A stretch of 64,000 bases of DNA from Pseudomonadota bacterium (lineage in GTDB: Bacteria > Desulfobacterota > Desulfobacteria > Desulfobacterales > Desulfobacteraceae): NCBI GenBank assembly GCA_018821715.1, contig JAHJLN010000160.1, positions 19,923 through 83,922 on the forward strand. The letters are read 5' to 3'. The notes beneath the pieces were generated by a model, which was not told where the DNA came from, ran no database searches, and worked only from the letters and a program-made list of their open reading frames with translations. The position numbers were made by a program, and so were the translations under genes. Of this stretch, positions 19,422 through 30,222 are shown piece by piece. Each line of letters opens with the position of its first letter. Positions within the stretch are counted from its first letter, which is position 1.

Positions 19422-20275
19422 ATACCGCCATCAAGTATAACGAAACTGTTTTTCAGGGCCTTAGCAGTCCGATAGATGTCTATGCTCGAACCAGATCCCA
19501 AAAAATCGGGGCACCCATTCTTCAAGTCAAAAACGTCAGTTTGTCGTTTGGCGGCGTGGCGGCTCTTGAAGACGTCAGTTTTAACGTAAAAGAACATGAA
19601 CTTTTGGCCATCATCGGTCCCAACGGTGCAGGAAAAAGCTCTATGCTCAATGTTATCAATGGTGTCTACCACCCACAAAAAGGTCAAATTACTTTTTTTG
19701 GCGAAACCCGACATAAGATGAATGCCCATCATTCCGCAGAACAGGGAATAGCCCGAACCTTCCAGAATATAGCGTTGTTTCCGGGTATGACTGTTATTGA
19801 TAATATCATGACCGGACGTAACCTGAAAATGAAGGCTAACTTTTTAGAGCAGGCACTTTATATCGGTAGAGCCAAAAAAGAAGAAATTTACCACCGCCAA
19901 AAAGTAGAAGAAATTCTCGATTTCCTTCATATTCAACCGATTCGGAAGACTCCGGTCGGCAGACTTCCTTATGGTTTGCAAAAGCGCGTCGAACTCGGAA
20001 GGGCTTTGGCAGCCGAACCCAGACTGTTACTTTTGGATGAACCCATGGCCGGTATGAATATGGAAGAAAAGGAGGATATGTGCCGGTTTATTTTAGATGT
20101 AAATGATGAATTGGGAACCACCATCATCCTTATTGAACACGACATGGGTGTGGTGATGGATATTTCCGACCGGGTTGTTGTTCTCAATTACGGCATGAAG
20201 ATTGCGATTGGAACGCCAAAAGCGGTTTGCGAAGATAAGGATGTTATCGAGGCATATTTAGGAGTGAACCCATAG
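19418..20275 (+). CDS. Branched-chain-type ABC transporter ATP-binding protein (LivG type)
   Basis: IIGPNGAGKSSMLNVINGVYHP, Walker B LLLLDEPMAGMN; overlaps the preceding stop by 4 nt. Confidence 0.93.
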   Translation: MNTAIKYNETVFQGLSSPIDVYARTRSQKIGAPILQVKNVSLSFGGVAALEDVSFNVKEHELLAIIGPNGAGKSSMLNVINGVYHPQKGQITFFGETRHKMNAHHSAEQGIARTFQNIALFPGMTVIDNIMTGRNLKMKANFLEQALYIGRAKKEEIYHRQKVEEILDFLHIQPIRKTPVGRLPYGLQKRVELGRALAAEPRLLLLDEPMAGMNMEEKEDMCRFILDVNDELGTTIILIEHDMGVVMDISDRVVVLNYGMKIAIGTPKAVCEDKDVIEAYLGVNP

Positions 20276-20290
20276 TTAAAAGGAATTTTT

Positions 20291-21172
20291 ATGACATTTT
20301 TTTTAGAAGTATTAATCAGCGGGTTATTGTCGGGTGTGATGTACTCTTTGGTTGCCCTTGGACTCGTACTCATTTTCAAGGCTTCGGGAGTTTTTAATTT
20401 TGCACAAGGATCAATGGCGCTTTTTGCAGCACTCACTTTTGTCAGTTTTCTGGAGATGGGAATCAACTTTTGGGTCTGCCTTTTAATGACGATGGGCGTC
20501 ATGGTCATACTGGCTTTTTTGGTCGAAAAATTCATTTTACGCCCTTTGATAAATCAACCCATGATCACCTTGTTTATGGTGACCATTGGATTGGATTTTT
20601 TTCTGGAAGGGTTTGCTCAATTGGCATGGGGAACCCAGGTCCATCGTCTGGATCTGGGCATTCCAAATGACGCCCTTTTCATCTTTGATATCATGATCGG
20701 GAAACAAGACATTTTTATTGCAGTTACAGCCGCCTTCCTTGTATTGGTTTTAACTGTTTTTTTTAACAAAACAAGAATGGGAAGAGCCTTAAGAGCTGTG
20801 GCTGACGACCACCAGGGCGCTATGTCTGTCGGCATACCCTTAAAACATGTTTGGGTGATGGTATGGATTGTGGCCGGATTTGTGGCACTGGTGGCAGGGT
20901 TGGCCTGGGGGAATAGTTTAGGCGTTCAATTTTCATTAAAAACGATTACGTTGAAAGCCATTCCCGTTATTATTCTCGGCGGATTTACTTCAATTTCAGG
21001 AGCCATTGTAGCAGGACTGATCGTCGGAGCCAGTGAAAAGTTAGCCGAGGTTTTTTTAGGACCGTTTGTAGGCGGAGGAATTGAAAATTTTTTCCCTTAC
21101 CTTTTGGCAATTGTCTTTTTATTAATTCGACCGAATGGATTATTCGGGGACGTTCATATTGATAGGGTGTAA
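20291..21172 (+). CDS. Branched-chain-type ABC transporter permease (LivH type)
   Basis: 293 aa membrane protein; GVMYSLVALGLVLIFKASGVFNFAQG, characteristic of LivH. Confidence 0.93.
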   Translation: MTFFLEVLISGLLSGVMYSLVALGLVLIFKASGVFNFAQGSMALFAALTFVSFLEMGINFWVCLLMTMGVMVILAFLVEKFILRPLINQPMITLFMVTIGLDFFLEGFAQLAWGTQVHRLDLGIPNDALFIFDIMIGKQDIFIAVTAAFLVLVLTVFFNKTRMGRALRAVADDHQGAMSVGIPLKHVWVMVWIVAGFVALVAGLAWGNSLGVQFSLKTITLKAIPVIILGGFTSISGAIVAGLIVGASEKLAEVFLGPFVGGGIENFFPYLLAIVFLLIRPNGLFGDVHIDRV

Positions 21173-21175
21173 ATT

Positions 21176-22240
21176 ATGTTTTACCGAGAAACAGGACAAT
21201 TTAAAACAAGTTACGCAGCAGACAGAGCCATTTTCCCAATACGGCAAGACCTTTATGGCATGGGGATTCTATTGCTCCTTGCCCTGACGGTTCCCTTTTT
21301 TGTAAAAGAGTATTGGCTTTCAGCCATCCTGATACCATTTCTGGTATTTTCACTGGCAGCATTGGGATTAAACATTTTAACCGGGTATGCCGGCCAGTTG
21401 TCTCTGGGAGCCTCCGCCTTCATGGCGGTTGGCGCTTATACCGCCTGGAACATTTCCACCCGCCTTCCCCAAGTCCCCTTGCTGGTATCCTTTATTGCCG
21501 GCGGAATAACGGCAGCGGCTTATGGAATGTTTATCGGGATCCCAAGCCTTCGCATCAAAGGGTTTTACCTGGCGGTTACAAGTCTGGCCGCTGTTTTTTT
21601 AACAGAATGGATTTTCACCCATATTGGATGGTTCTATAATTATGAATTAAGCGCCACCATATCAACTCCGGAAATGGTGATCGCAGGGATCAAGTTTGAT
21701 ACGCCGATTCGAAGATATTACTTGACCTTAATCATCGTCTGTTTAATGGCACTGGCCGCAAAAAATATGATGCGCTGCACCATTGGTCGTGAATTTATGG
21801 CAATAAGGGATATGGATGTTGCCGCCGAGGTTATCGGTATTCGAATGCTGCGTACTAAACTGGTTGCTTTCGGTATCAGTTCATTTTATCTGGGCGTGGC
21901 AGGCGCATTGTACGCTTTTGTCTACCTTCGCTCCGTAAGTGCGGCTTCTTTTGATCTAAGTGAATCTCTGCATATTTTATTTATGATCATCGTCGGGGGT
22001 GTTGGCAGTATTTTAGGCTCTTTTCTAGGAGCAGCCTTTATTTTGCTGATGCCTATTTTTTTAAACCTTGGTGCCCATGCCGTACTCGGCAATTCCATTG
22101 ATCCACAAAATTTAGCCACTCTGGAGCTGATGGTCTTTGGCGGTCTCATCATCTTCTTCTTGATTGCAGAGCCCCACGGCATGGCCAGATTATGGCAAAT
22201 AATAAAAGAGAAGCTGAGGATTTGGCCTTTTCCCCATTAA
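21176..22240 (+). CDS. Branched-chain-type ABC transporter permease (LivM type)
   Basis: 354 aa; AALGLNILTGYAGQLSLGASAFMAVGAYTA, RIKGFYLAVTSLA. Confidence 0.93.
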   Translation: MFYRETGQFKTSYAADRAIFPIRQDLYGMGILLLLALTVPFFVKEYWLSAILIPFLVFSLAALGLNILTGYAGQLSLGASAFMAVGAYTAWNISTRLPQVPLLVSFIAGGITAAAYGMFIGIPSLRIKGFYLAVTSLAAVFLTEWIFTHIGWFYNYELSATISTPEMVIAGIKFDTPIRRYYLTLIIVCLMALAAKNMMRCTIGREFMAIRDMDVAAEVIGIRMLRTKLVAFGISSFYLGVAGALYAFVYLRSVSAASFDLSESLHILFMIIVGGVGSILGSFLGAAFILLMPIFLNLGAHAVLGNSIDPQNLATLELMVFGGLIIFFLIAEPHGMARLWQIIKEKLRIWPFPH

Positions 22241-22343
22241 ATGAAATTAGAAGGTCACCAACCGCATTTTTTTGATAGCCGGATTTTCCGACTGTCTTTT
22301 ATAACCGCTGGAAACAGCATAATTTCCATTAATAGGAGGAAAA

Positions 22344-23669
22344 ATGAAAAGATTTTCAAAATTATTTACAGCCTTGCTTTCTGTCGGTTTCTTGGCTGGA
22401 CTCTTTGTTTCTAACGCGTTTTCGGATTCAACCGATACGCAATTCATTCCCATGGTGACATATAGAATCGGGCCTTACGCCGCCGGAGGGTCTGGAATTA
22501 CAGGCGGTTACATTGACTACCTTTCTTTAATCAATGAACAAGACGGTGGTGTCAATGGTGTCAAGTTTTCCTGGAGTGAATGTGAGACGGAATATAAGAC
22601 ACCGCGAGGGGTGGAATGTTACGAGCGTTTAAAAAACCAAGGTTCGGGAGCTACGGTTTTTAATTTTTTAAGCACCGGCATGACATATGCGGTTCTCGAC
22701 CGCGCAACCACCGATAAGATACCTATCATGTCATTGGGTTACGGCCGCACAGACACGTCTGACGGACGGGTATTTCCCTATATTTTCCCCCTTATTACCA
22801 ACTATTGGAGCCAGAACACTGCTAAAATTAAATATATTGGACAGCAAGAAGGCGGCATGGACAAACTGAAAGGCAAATTAATCGTGAATCTTCACCATGG
22901 CTCAGGTTACGGACGTGAAACCATTCCCATTCTTGATGTACAGGCCAAAAAATACGGGTTTACCGTAAAACATCTTGAAGTGGCCCATCCAGGTGTGGAT
23001 CAAAAATCCCAGTGGCTGCAAATTCGTCAGCTGAAACCGGATTGGGTCATATTGAGAGGATGGGGAATCATGAATCCAACAGCCTTGAAAATGGCTGCCA
23101 ATATTAAATTTCCCGCTAATAAAATCCTGGGTGTCTGGTGGAGCGGGGCTGAAGAAGATGTCAGACCGGCCGGAGATGCAGCCATCGGGTTTCGAGCGGC
23201 TGGATTTCACCCTGCCGGAACAGATTTCCCAGTGTTAAAACAAATTAAAAAAATTCTATATGAAAAAGGGAAAGGTGATCTCAAGGATCAAACCCGAATC
23301 GGCAGCGTCTATCACATCCGGGGGATTATTCACGGGATAGTGACGGCTGAGGCCATTCGTACGGCCCAGGCAAAATTCGGGAACCGGGTTATTACCGGCG
23401 AAGAAATGCAATGGGGATTGGAACACCTTAACATTACAGCCGAACGTATTAAAGAACTGGGTGTTGAAGATATGATGATGCCGCTTAAATTGTCCTGTTT
23501 TGATCATGAAGGAGGAGGGGCTGTCAAAATTATGCGCTGGGACGGCAAGCAGTGGGAGGTTGTATCGGACTGGATTCAATCGGATCAGTCCATTGTCCGA
23601 CCCATGGTTGAAGCATCTGCGGCTAAATATGCCGAAGAAAAAGGTATAACGCTTAGAACCTGTGAGTAG
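22344..23669 (+). CDS. Branched-chain-type ABC transporter substrate-binding protein
   Basis: 441 aa, signal peptide, located between livM- and livF-type genes; paralog of 8389..9717. Confidence 0.92.
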   Translation: MKRFSKLFTALLSVGFLAGLFVSNAFSDSTDTQFIPMVTYRIGPYAAGGSGITGGYIDYLSLINEQDGGVNGVKFSWSECETEYKTPRGVECYERLKNQGSGATVFNFLSTGMTYAVLDRATTDKIPIMSLGYGRTDTSDGRVFPYIFPLITNYWSQNTAKIKYIGQQEGGMDKLKGKLIVNLHHGSGYGRETIPILDVQAKKYGFTVKHLEVAHPGVDQKSQWLQIRQLKPDWVILRGWGIMNPTALKMAANIKFPANKILGVWWSGAEEDVRPAGDAAIGFRAAGFHPAGTDFPVLKQIKKILYEKGKGDLKDQTRIGSVYHIRGIIHGIVTAEAIRTAQAKFGNRVITGEEMQWGLEHLNITAERIKELGVEDMMMPLKLSCFDHEGGGAVKIMRWDGKQWEVVSDWIQSDQSIVRPMVEASAAKYAEEKGITLRTCE

Positions 23670-23711
23670 AACTATCACAAGAATAAGCCTTTGGAAGACA
23701 GGGAAAAAGTT

Positions 23712-24530
23712 ATGATGGATCAAAAACCAATGATTTTATCAGTAAATAATATAGAGGTGATTTACGATCATGTTATTTTGGTCTTAAAGGGTGTATCACT
23801 GGCAGTTTCGCAAGGAAGCATTGTTGCGCTTCTCGGGGCCAATGGCGCCGGTAAAAGCACAACGCTTAAAGCTGTGTCCAAACTGCTGCACTCTGAAAGA
23901 GGAGAACTCACTAAGGGCAAAATTTCTTTCCAGGGCCGGGACACCGACAACCTAAGGCCGCCGGATTTGGTTAAACTAGGCTTGATACAGGTCATGGAAG
24001 GACGTCACTGTTTTGAGCATCTGACCATAGAGGAAAACCTGTTAACCGGGGCTTATACCCGGGCCGACGGTCGACGGGCCATCAAGGAATCATTGGATCT
24101 GGTCTATCATTATTTCCCTAAACTATCGGATCGATGTAATTGCCTTGCCGGTTATACTTCCGGTGGTGAACAGCAAATGACGGCTGTCGGACGGGCGTTA
24201 ATGGCAAATCCTAAATTGATTCTTTTAGATGAACCCTCCATGGGGCTGGCCCCCATGATGGTTGAAGAAATCTTTGAGATCGTTAAAACCCTTAATGAAA
24301 AGGAAGGGGTAAGTGTACTGCTTGCTGAACAGAACACCAATATCGCTCTGGGGTATTCGTCCTATGGGTATATTCTGGAAAACGGCCGTGTTGTTATGGA
24401 AGGCAGGTCTGATGAACTCAGGAATAATGAAGATATCAAAGAATTCTATCTTGGCATGGCCAAAGAAGGGACAAAGAAAAATTTTTGTGATTCAAAGCAT
24501 TACCGCCGCAGAAAACGCTGGCTGGCATAG
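23712..24530 (+). CDS. Branched-chain-type ABC transporter ATP-binding protein (LivF type)
   Basis: LLGANGAGKSTTLKAVSKLL, YTSGGEQQMTAVGRALMANPKLILLDEPSMGLAPMMVEEIFE; ATG at 23712 preferred over the TTG at 23691. Confidence 0.92.
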   Translation: MMDQKPMILSVNNIEVIYDHVILVLKGVSLAVSQGSIVALLGANGAGKSTTLKAVSKLLHSERGELTKGKISFQGRDTDNLRPPDLVKLGLIQVMEGRHCFEHLTIEENLLTGAYTRADGRRAIKESLDLVYHYFPKLSDRCNCLAGYTSGGEQQMTAVGRALMANPKLILLDEPSMGLAPMMVEEIFEIVKTLNEKEGVSVLLAEQNTNIALGYSSYGYILENGRVVMEGRSDELRNNEDIKEFYLGMAKEGTKKNFCDSKHYRRRKRWLA

Positions 24531-24573
24531 ATCGTTAAAAAGCCGTTCATAACCGGTAAATAAATTTTCCCAT

Positions 24574-24692
24574 AAAAAATATGACAATGGGCTAACAAAA
24601 AACATGAACAGAACAATTAAATCCCATTACTTGATTTTATTAAATTCACATTTATTCACAATAACCTTTTAAACAACATTGTCATATTTTTT
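24574..24692. repeat. 16-bp perfect inverted repeat flanking an 87-nt spacer
   Basis: AAAAAATATGACAATG (24574-24589) and CATTGTCATATTTTTT (24677-24692). Confidence 0.7.
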
Positions 24693-24731
24693 TAACAGCA
24701 TCCAGTAAAATACAAAGAAAGAGGTAAGCAA

Positions 24732-26378
24732 ATGTACAATAGCAAGGTAAGTTTTAACAAGTTGTCTTCTGATTTCAACTGGAAAAATGAGCTGTCGCTG
24801 TTCAGTAAAGATATTTCAAAAGGGTTCAACTTTTCCTTTGAAGCATGCGACAGATATTCGGATTCCGATAAAACAGCCATCTATTGGGAGGACTCACAAG
24901 GCAACCGTGAGAGTATCTCCCACCAAAAACTCAGTAGCCTGTCGGATCGCGTGGCTGTTGCACTGCAAAATCAAGGTGCAAAACCCGGGGACAGGATCGC
25001 AACCCTGATGCCGCGGATACCCGAACTTTATGCAACGCTTCTGGCGATCTGGAAAATCGGTGCTGTTTATGTTCCGCTATTTACCGCCTTCGGACCTGAA
25101 GCAATCTTCCACCGCCTTGAATCCAGCCGGACTCGATTTCTTTTCACTCACGGACGGTTTCGAAAAAATGTGAGCAATGACATCCCTGATTTGGAAAAAA
25201 TCATTGTAGTGCAACCGGAAGATGACACTTCCCACCCCAAGGAAGTGGATTTTTATGAAATGATCCAGGCAAGTTCCGGAAAACCCGATCTGGCAACCGT
25301 ACTGCCGGACGACCTGGCCATTATCCTGTATACCTCTGGGTCAACCGGCATGCCCAAAGGCGCGATGCTCAGTTATAAATTTTTTATTTTCCATGTGCCC
25401 TATCTGCGTTATGCCGTTTGGCTTAAGCCGGAGGATAACTTCTGGTGCGCTGCTGACCCGGCCTGGGCCTATGGCCTTTTGCACACCTTTGTGCCGTTAA
25501 CACTAGGCAATTCCATTCTCGTGGATGAATCGCTCTTCACTCCGGAGAGATGTTATCAACTGCTTGAGCGGTACAATATTTCAAATTTTGCTTACGCCCC
25601 TACTGCCTTTAGAGCCTTGGCCGCTGCGGGCAGTAAACTGCGTCGCCAGTATGACATCCGGCTGAGGGCCATCAGCAGTGCCGGCGAACCGTTAAACGCT
25701 GATACAGTGACGTGGGCCATTGAAAATTTTGGTGTGCCCATCCACGATCACTACGGATTTACCGAAGCCGGCATGCAGGTGAACAATTACAATTGCTGCA
25801 AAATGGAAACACGCCCCGGGTCCATGGGCTTTCCGGTTCCCTGGCATCGTGCAGCCTTAATTGATGCACAAGGACAGGTGTGCGATGGCCTGGAACCTTC
25901 AAGATTAGGAGTGCACAAAGATGAATATGGAACCTATTTCAAAGGATATTGGGAGGAGGAACAAAAGACTCGTTCATCTTATGTGGGAGATTGGCTTGTG
26001 CCGGGAGACATTGCCTGGAAAGATTCGGATGGATATTTCTGGTTTGAAGGCCGGAATGATGATGTCATCTCCAGCGCAGGTTTCAGGATCGGACCTGTAG
26101 AAGTGGAAAATTCCCTGATGGGCCATGAGGCTGTCATGGAAGCGGCCGTGGTCGGGACACCTGATCCGGCAAAGGGAGAAATTGTAACTGCCTACGTTGT
26201 TTTGAAACCCGGATTTCAAGGATCTGAAGAATTGGCAAGACAGATCAGTTTATTTGTCAAACAGACCTTGAGCAAACACCAGTATCCCCGCAAAATCGAA
26301 TTTGTGAATGAACTGCCCAAGACACCCAGCGGAAAAATCCAGCGGTTTAAGCTGCGTGCCTTGGCACTACAGGCATAA
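24732..26378 (+). CDS. AMP-forming acyl-CoA synthetase (acetyl/medium-chain/aryl-CoA ligase type)
   Basis: 548 aa; ILYTSGSTGMPKGAMLSY, DHYGFTEAGM, GRNDDVISSAGFRIGPVEVE, PKTPSGKIQRFKLR. Confidence 0.93.
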   Translation: MYNSKVSFNKLSSDFNWKNELSLFSKDISKGFNFSFEACDRYSDSDKTAIYWEDSQGNRESISHQKLSSLSDRVAVALQNQGAKPGDRIATLMPRIPELYATLLAIWKIGAVYVPLFTAFGPEAIFHRLESSRTRFLFTHGRFRKNVSNDIPDLEKIIVVQPEDDTSHPKEVDFYEMIQASSGKPDLATVLPDDLAIILYTSGSTGMPKGAMLSYKFFIFHVPYLRYAVWLKPEDNFWCAADPAWAYGLLHTFVPLTLGNSILVDESLFTPERCYQLLERYNISNFAYAPTAFRALAAAGSKLRRQYDIRLRAISSAGEPLNADTVTWAIENFGVPIHDHYGFTEAGMQVNNYNCCKMETRPGSMGFPVPWHRAALIDAQGQVCDGLEPSRLGVHKDEYGTYFKGYWEEEQKTRSSYVGDWLVPGDIAWKDSDGYFWFEGRNDDVISSAGFRIGPVEVENSLMGHEAVMEAAVVGTPDPAKGEIVTAYVVLKPGFQGSEELARQISLFVKQTLSKHQYPRKIEFVNELPKTPSGKIQRFKLRALALQA

Positions 26379-26390
26379 GGAGATCTGCAT

Positions 26391-27551
26391 ATGTCCAGAC
26401 TACCTTTTATGAAAGGCGCTTTAAACGATATCACGGTTCTCGACTTTTCCCGCCTTCTGCCCGGCCCCTATTGTTCCATGATTCTGGCAGACCATGGTGC
26501 CAGAGTAATTTCAGTGGAAGATCATCGGTACAAGGCTGACGGATATTACATAACGCCGCTTTATCGCAATAAGCAACACATTACCTTGAATTTGAAAACC
26601 AATGCCGGTAAAAAGATTTTTTTCGAATTGGCCCAAAAAGCTGACGTCATTCTGGAAGGATTCAGACCCGGGGTGGCGCAAAAATTAGGGGTCGACTATG
26701 ATACTGTCCTTCGACTGAATCCTGAAATTATCTACTGTTCTATTACCGGATATGGCCAGACCGGTGGTAAAAAGGATTTGGTTGGCCATGATGTGAACTA
26801 CCTTAGCTATTCCGGGGTCCTGGACCTGATGGGCGAACAAAATAGATGTCCGAGCATTCCCGGTGTGCAGTTTGCAGATATCGCTGCAGGCGGTATGAAC
26901 GCAGCTCTCGGTATTCTTCTGGCATTGTTTCACCGTTCCCAAAGCGGCAGAGGCCAATTTATTGATATATCCATGACGGACGGGATGGTCTCCTTTTTAC
27001 CGGTTCCTCTTCACTTCTTTCAGAAAGACGGCGGTCTTCCCAAGCGGGGAGCCTCGCTGCTCTCACACAAATATGCCTGTTACAACACCTATGAGACGGC
27101 AGATAAAAAACATATCTCTGTTGGTGCACTGGAAGGCCGATTCTGGAAAAAGCTCTGCTATTATTTGGGGTTTCCAGAATATGAATCAGAACAATTTAAT
27201 GAAAAAAGGAGGGATCAAATCCTGGGGCATTTCAAAGAAGCCTTTAAAAAGAAAACCCAGGCCCAATGGAACCGAATACTGGAAAAATTGGATGCATGTT
27301 ACAGCCCAGTGCAGGATTTAAGTGATGTATTGCAGTCCGGTTTTTTGCGCAAAAGAAAAATGATCATGGATTTTTCAGACAGAAACGGAGAAAAAATCAC
27401 GGCTATCGGTGTCCCCATCAAACTCAGCAAAACGCCCGGCTCTTTACGCACACCACCTGTGGGTTTTGGTGAGAGTACAACAGATGTACTTAGAGAGCTT
27501 GGATATAATGAAAACCAGATACAAAATTTTCACATCTCAGATGTGATTTAA
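26391..27551 (+). CDS. CaiB/BaiF-family CoA transferase
   Basis: 386 aa; LDFSRLLPGPYCSMILADHGARVISVED, FFELAQKADVILEGFRPGVAQKLGVDYD, GYGQTG. Confidence 0.94.
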   Translation: MSRLPFMKGALNDITVLDFSRLLPGPYCSMILADHGARVISVEDHRYKADGYYITPLYRNKQHITLNLKTNAGKKIFFELAQKADVILEGFRPGVAQKLGVDYDTVLRLNPEIIYCSITGYGQTGGKKDLVGHDVNYLSYSGVLDLMGEQNRCPSIPGVQFADIAAGGMNAALGILLALFHRSQSGRGQFIDISMTDGMVSFLPVPLHFFQKDGGLPKRGASLLSHKYACYNTYETADKKHISVGALEGRFWKKLCYYLGFPEYESEQFNEKRRDQILGHFKEAFKKKTQAQWNRILEKLDACYSPVQDLSDVLQSGFLRKRKMIMDFSDRNGEKITAIGVPIKLSKTPGSLRTPPVGFGESTTDVLRELGYNENQIQNFHISDVI

Positions 27552-27727
27552 AATCATTAGCATCTAAACTTGTTTATATGAAAAAAGTCGGCCATTTCTT
27601 ACCGCTTCTTTCATGACTTGTGAAAGGCAAACCCTGATAAAATAACGGGTCAGTCCTTGGTGTTAGTAAGTAATCGACAGACAACACCCCTTTTTGGGCA
27701 AAAGTGTTTTAGGATAAGAGGTGACTT

Positions 27728-29854
27728 GTGATTTTTATTTCTTTCAAATTAAAACAAAAGATTTTAAGTGTTATTGTACTGGTTGTTGCAATTGTCATGG
27801 TGATTTCATCTCTGGCAGTGTCTTATGTGATTTATCAGCAAAATGTGACCACAACAAATACAAATATTGTTGTGGCCGTCGATAATATCAAAAATAAGAT
27901 CTTAGAAATCCAGGATGACCTGGTAATAAGGACGAATCAAACAATTAGAATCTTTACGGTTGGAGAGAACGTCAAGTTCATTGTTGAATTCAAGGAAAAA
28001 TCAGGCCTTGGTATGACTGGGACTTCATTCTCAAGTCTTGCCAATGCAGCTTTTGCCCTGTGTTCTACCAGTGATATCAATAAAATGGCTGTATATGACG
28101 CCAAAGGGGAATTGATTGCATTTTCAAAAAAAAATGCAGGTGGTTCCATGCTTGTTGGATACCATTATATCAATCCTAAAAGGGCATTCGATTATCTTCT
28201 TTTAAAGGGCGATGACCAGGTTGAGGGCAATAATTGGCAAACAAGTGAAAAAATCAATGAACTTGGAATTCCGGTTTTAAGAACCAACTTTTCTTCCAAA
28301 GCGACTCAAAAATCTGTCGTTAAAACCGATAACGGCCTATCCATAGATGTGACAATTCCTGTGATGGTTGATGTCTATAATAACAAAACAGATAAAATGG
28401 AACCTGGTTTTTTCGGTTTTGTCGTTGTGTCAAAATTACTGGGAAGAAGCTTTGTTCGACAAATGACGGAGCTGACAAACATGAAGATTAATATTTTTGC
28501 AGGGGATAATCTGTCTGTAGGAGATCTTGCAGAATATAAAACCATTGCCAAATCCGGTTTACCTGATCGCATTGATTTTTCATGGAAATTAAAAAACCAG
28601 GTTGTAGTTTTAAATAAGACAATCGTTAATGACAAGAATTTTATCCAGGGAATTTTGCCGATTTATTCCAATGGGCACTTTGATGGGGCCATAACAGCGC
28701 TCAATTCCACACAAACTATTATCGACAATACCAAACAGGTAGTGTATGTTCTTGTCGTTGTCTATCTGTGCTGTATTGTTCTTATCATTCCTGTTGCACT
28801 TTTTGTTTCAGGAACCATCGTAAAATCCATCCTCAAAGTCACACAAAGTCTCAAAGACGTTGCACAGGGAGAAGGCGACCTGACCAAGAGGATTGAGATC
28901 AAGTCAAAAGACGAGATCGGGGAATTGTCTCAATGGTTTAATCTCTTCATAGAAAAACTGCAGGCCATGATTTTAGATATTTCTAAAAGCTCTCAGGCTC
29001 TATCCCGGTTTGCAAATGTGACCAAAGAACAGTCAGGGCAGATATCTGACAGTTCTAACGATATGTCAAACATCACAAAAACCGTAACAAAATCAACAAC
29101 TAAAATGAGTTCAAGTATTACATCTATTTCCTCAGTGGTCGGCCAAGCCTCTGATAAACTTGATATTGTTGCTTCTTCAACAGAAGAAATGACGGCAACA
29201 ATTAATGAAATCGCAAAAAATGCTGAAACTGCAAGAATAATGAGTGTTGATACTGGTCAAAAGATTAAAAAGGCTGCCTTGCAGGTCAACCGGCTTGGGG
29301 TGGATATCAAAGAGATAAATGTTTTCAGAGAATCAATTAATGAAATTTCAGAGCAGACAAATCTTTTAGCGTTGAATGCAACTATTGAAGCGGCCAGGGC
29401 CGGAGATTCAGGGAAAGGCTTTGCCGTTGTGGCGGGAGAAATAAAAGAACTGGCACGACAGACAGCCGTTGCAACAGAGGATATTAAGGTAAAAATTGAA
29501 AATATTCAAAATTCAGCAAATATAACCGAGAATGAAATGGCGAGCATCTCACAGGTATTCAGCGATATGAATGGCGTGGTCAATGAGATCGCATCCTCTA
29601 TTGAAGAACAATCCGCTGCTACAAAGGAAATTTCAGATAACACGTCCATCGTTGCAAGCGGGATCAGTGATGTGAATATACAGATTGTCCAGTTTGATAA
29701 TTTAACAGCCCAGATTGCCGAAGATATGAAAAAAGTGAGTGTAGCAAGTGTCAGTATGTCTGAAAACTGTAGGAATATCAATTCAGATGCCCAAAAAATG
29801 CAACAACAGACAAATAAGCTTGATAGTTTAATGAGTAAATTTGTCATTGAGTGA
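27728..29854 (+). CDS. Methyl-accepting chemotaxis protein
   Basis: 708 aa; two TMs, [55 protein letters not shown]. Confidence 0.93.
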   Translation: MIFISFKLKQKILSVIVLVVAIVMVISSLAVSYVIYQQNVTTTNTNIVVAVDNIKNKILEIQDDLVIRTNQTIRIFTVGENVKFIVEFKEKSGLGMTGTSFSSLANAAFALCSTSDINKMAVYDAKGELIAFSKKNAGGSMLVGYHYINPKRAFDYLLLKGDDQVEGNNWQTSEKINELGIPVLRTNFSSKATQKSVVKTDNGLSIDVTIPVMVDVYNNKTDKMEPGFFGFVVVSKLLGRSFVRQMTELTNMKINIFAGDNLSVGDLAEYKTIAKSGLPDRIDFSWKLKNQVVVLNKTIVNDKNFIQGILPIYSNGHFDGAITALNSTQTIIDNTKQVVYVLVVVYLCCIVLIIPVALFVSGTIVKSILKVTQSLKDVAQGEGDLTKRIEIKSKDEIGELSQWFNLFIEKLQAMILDISKSSQALSRFANVTKEQSGQISDSSNDMSNITKTVTKSTTKMSSSITSISSVVGQASDKLDIVASSTEEMTATINEIAKNAETARIMSVDTGQKIKKAALQVNRLGVDIKEINVFRESINEISEQTNLLALNATIEAARAGDSGKGFAVVAGEIKELARQTAVATEDIKVKIENIQNSANITENEMASISQVFSDMNGVVNEIASSIEEQSAATKEISDNTSIVASGISDVNIQIVQFDNLTAQIAEDMKKVSVASVSMSENCRNINSDAQKMQQQTNKLDSLMSKFVIE

Positions 29855-29985
29855 GTAAGCAAAAGACAGCACTCTTTTTCATAGACAGGAACCCAAATCA
29901 AATAATGAAAGAATATAATGAATTGATTGGGTAAACTGATCAATTCATATATGCCGATGTCCGGAGGCACCCATCTCCGGCAATT

Positions 29986-30028
29986 ATCTGTTGCGGGGGC
30001 TTTACTCCCCTAAACCCCCGCAACAGAT
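29986..30028. repeat. Perfect 14-bp inverted repeat with nested GGGG/CCCC
   Basis: ATCTGTTGCGGGGG (29986-29999) ... CCCCCGCAACAGAT (30015-30028), spacer CTTTACTCCCCTAAA; no T-tract follows. Confidence 0.7.
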
Positions 30029-30131
30029 CCAAGCCGGGCAGCAAAATTAAATATGGAAATTTAAAAGATCTTTTGGAATGTTATTTTATTTTCGTGCTGA
30101 TGATGGCATAATAGTTTAATACAGAACGAAA

Positions 30132-30186
30132 AACGAGTGCAAAAAATGACGATCATAAAATAATCTGCCTGGTTTTTGCACTCGTT
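30132..30186 (-). terminator. Putative rho-independent terminator downstream of the oadB-like operon
   Basis: AACGAGTGCAAAAA ... TTTTTGCACTCGTT (14-bp arms); T-rich tail on the minus strand. Confidence 0.55.
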
Positions 30187-30222
30187 AATATCTTGAGTAA
30201 GTCTGGTTGGCAAAATATAAGG

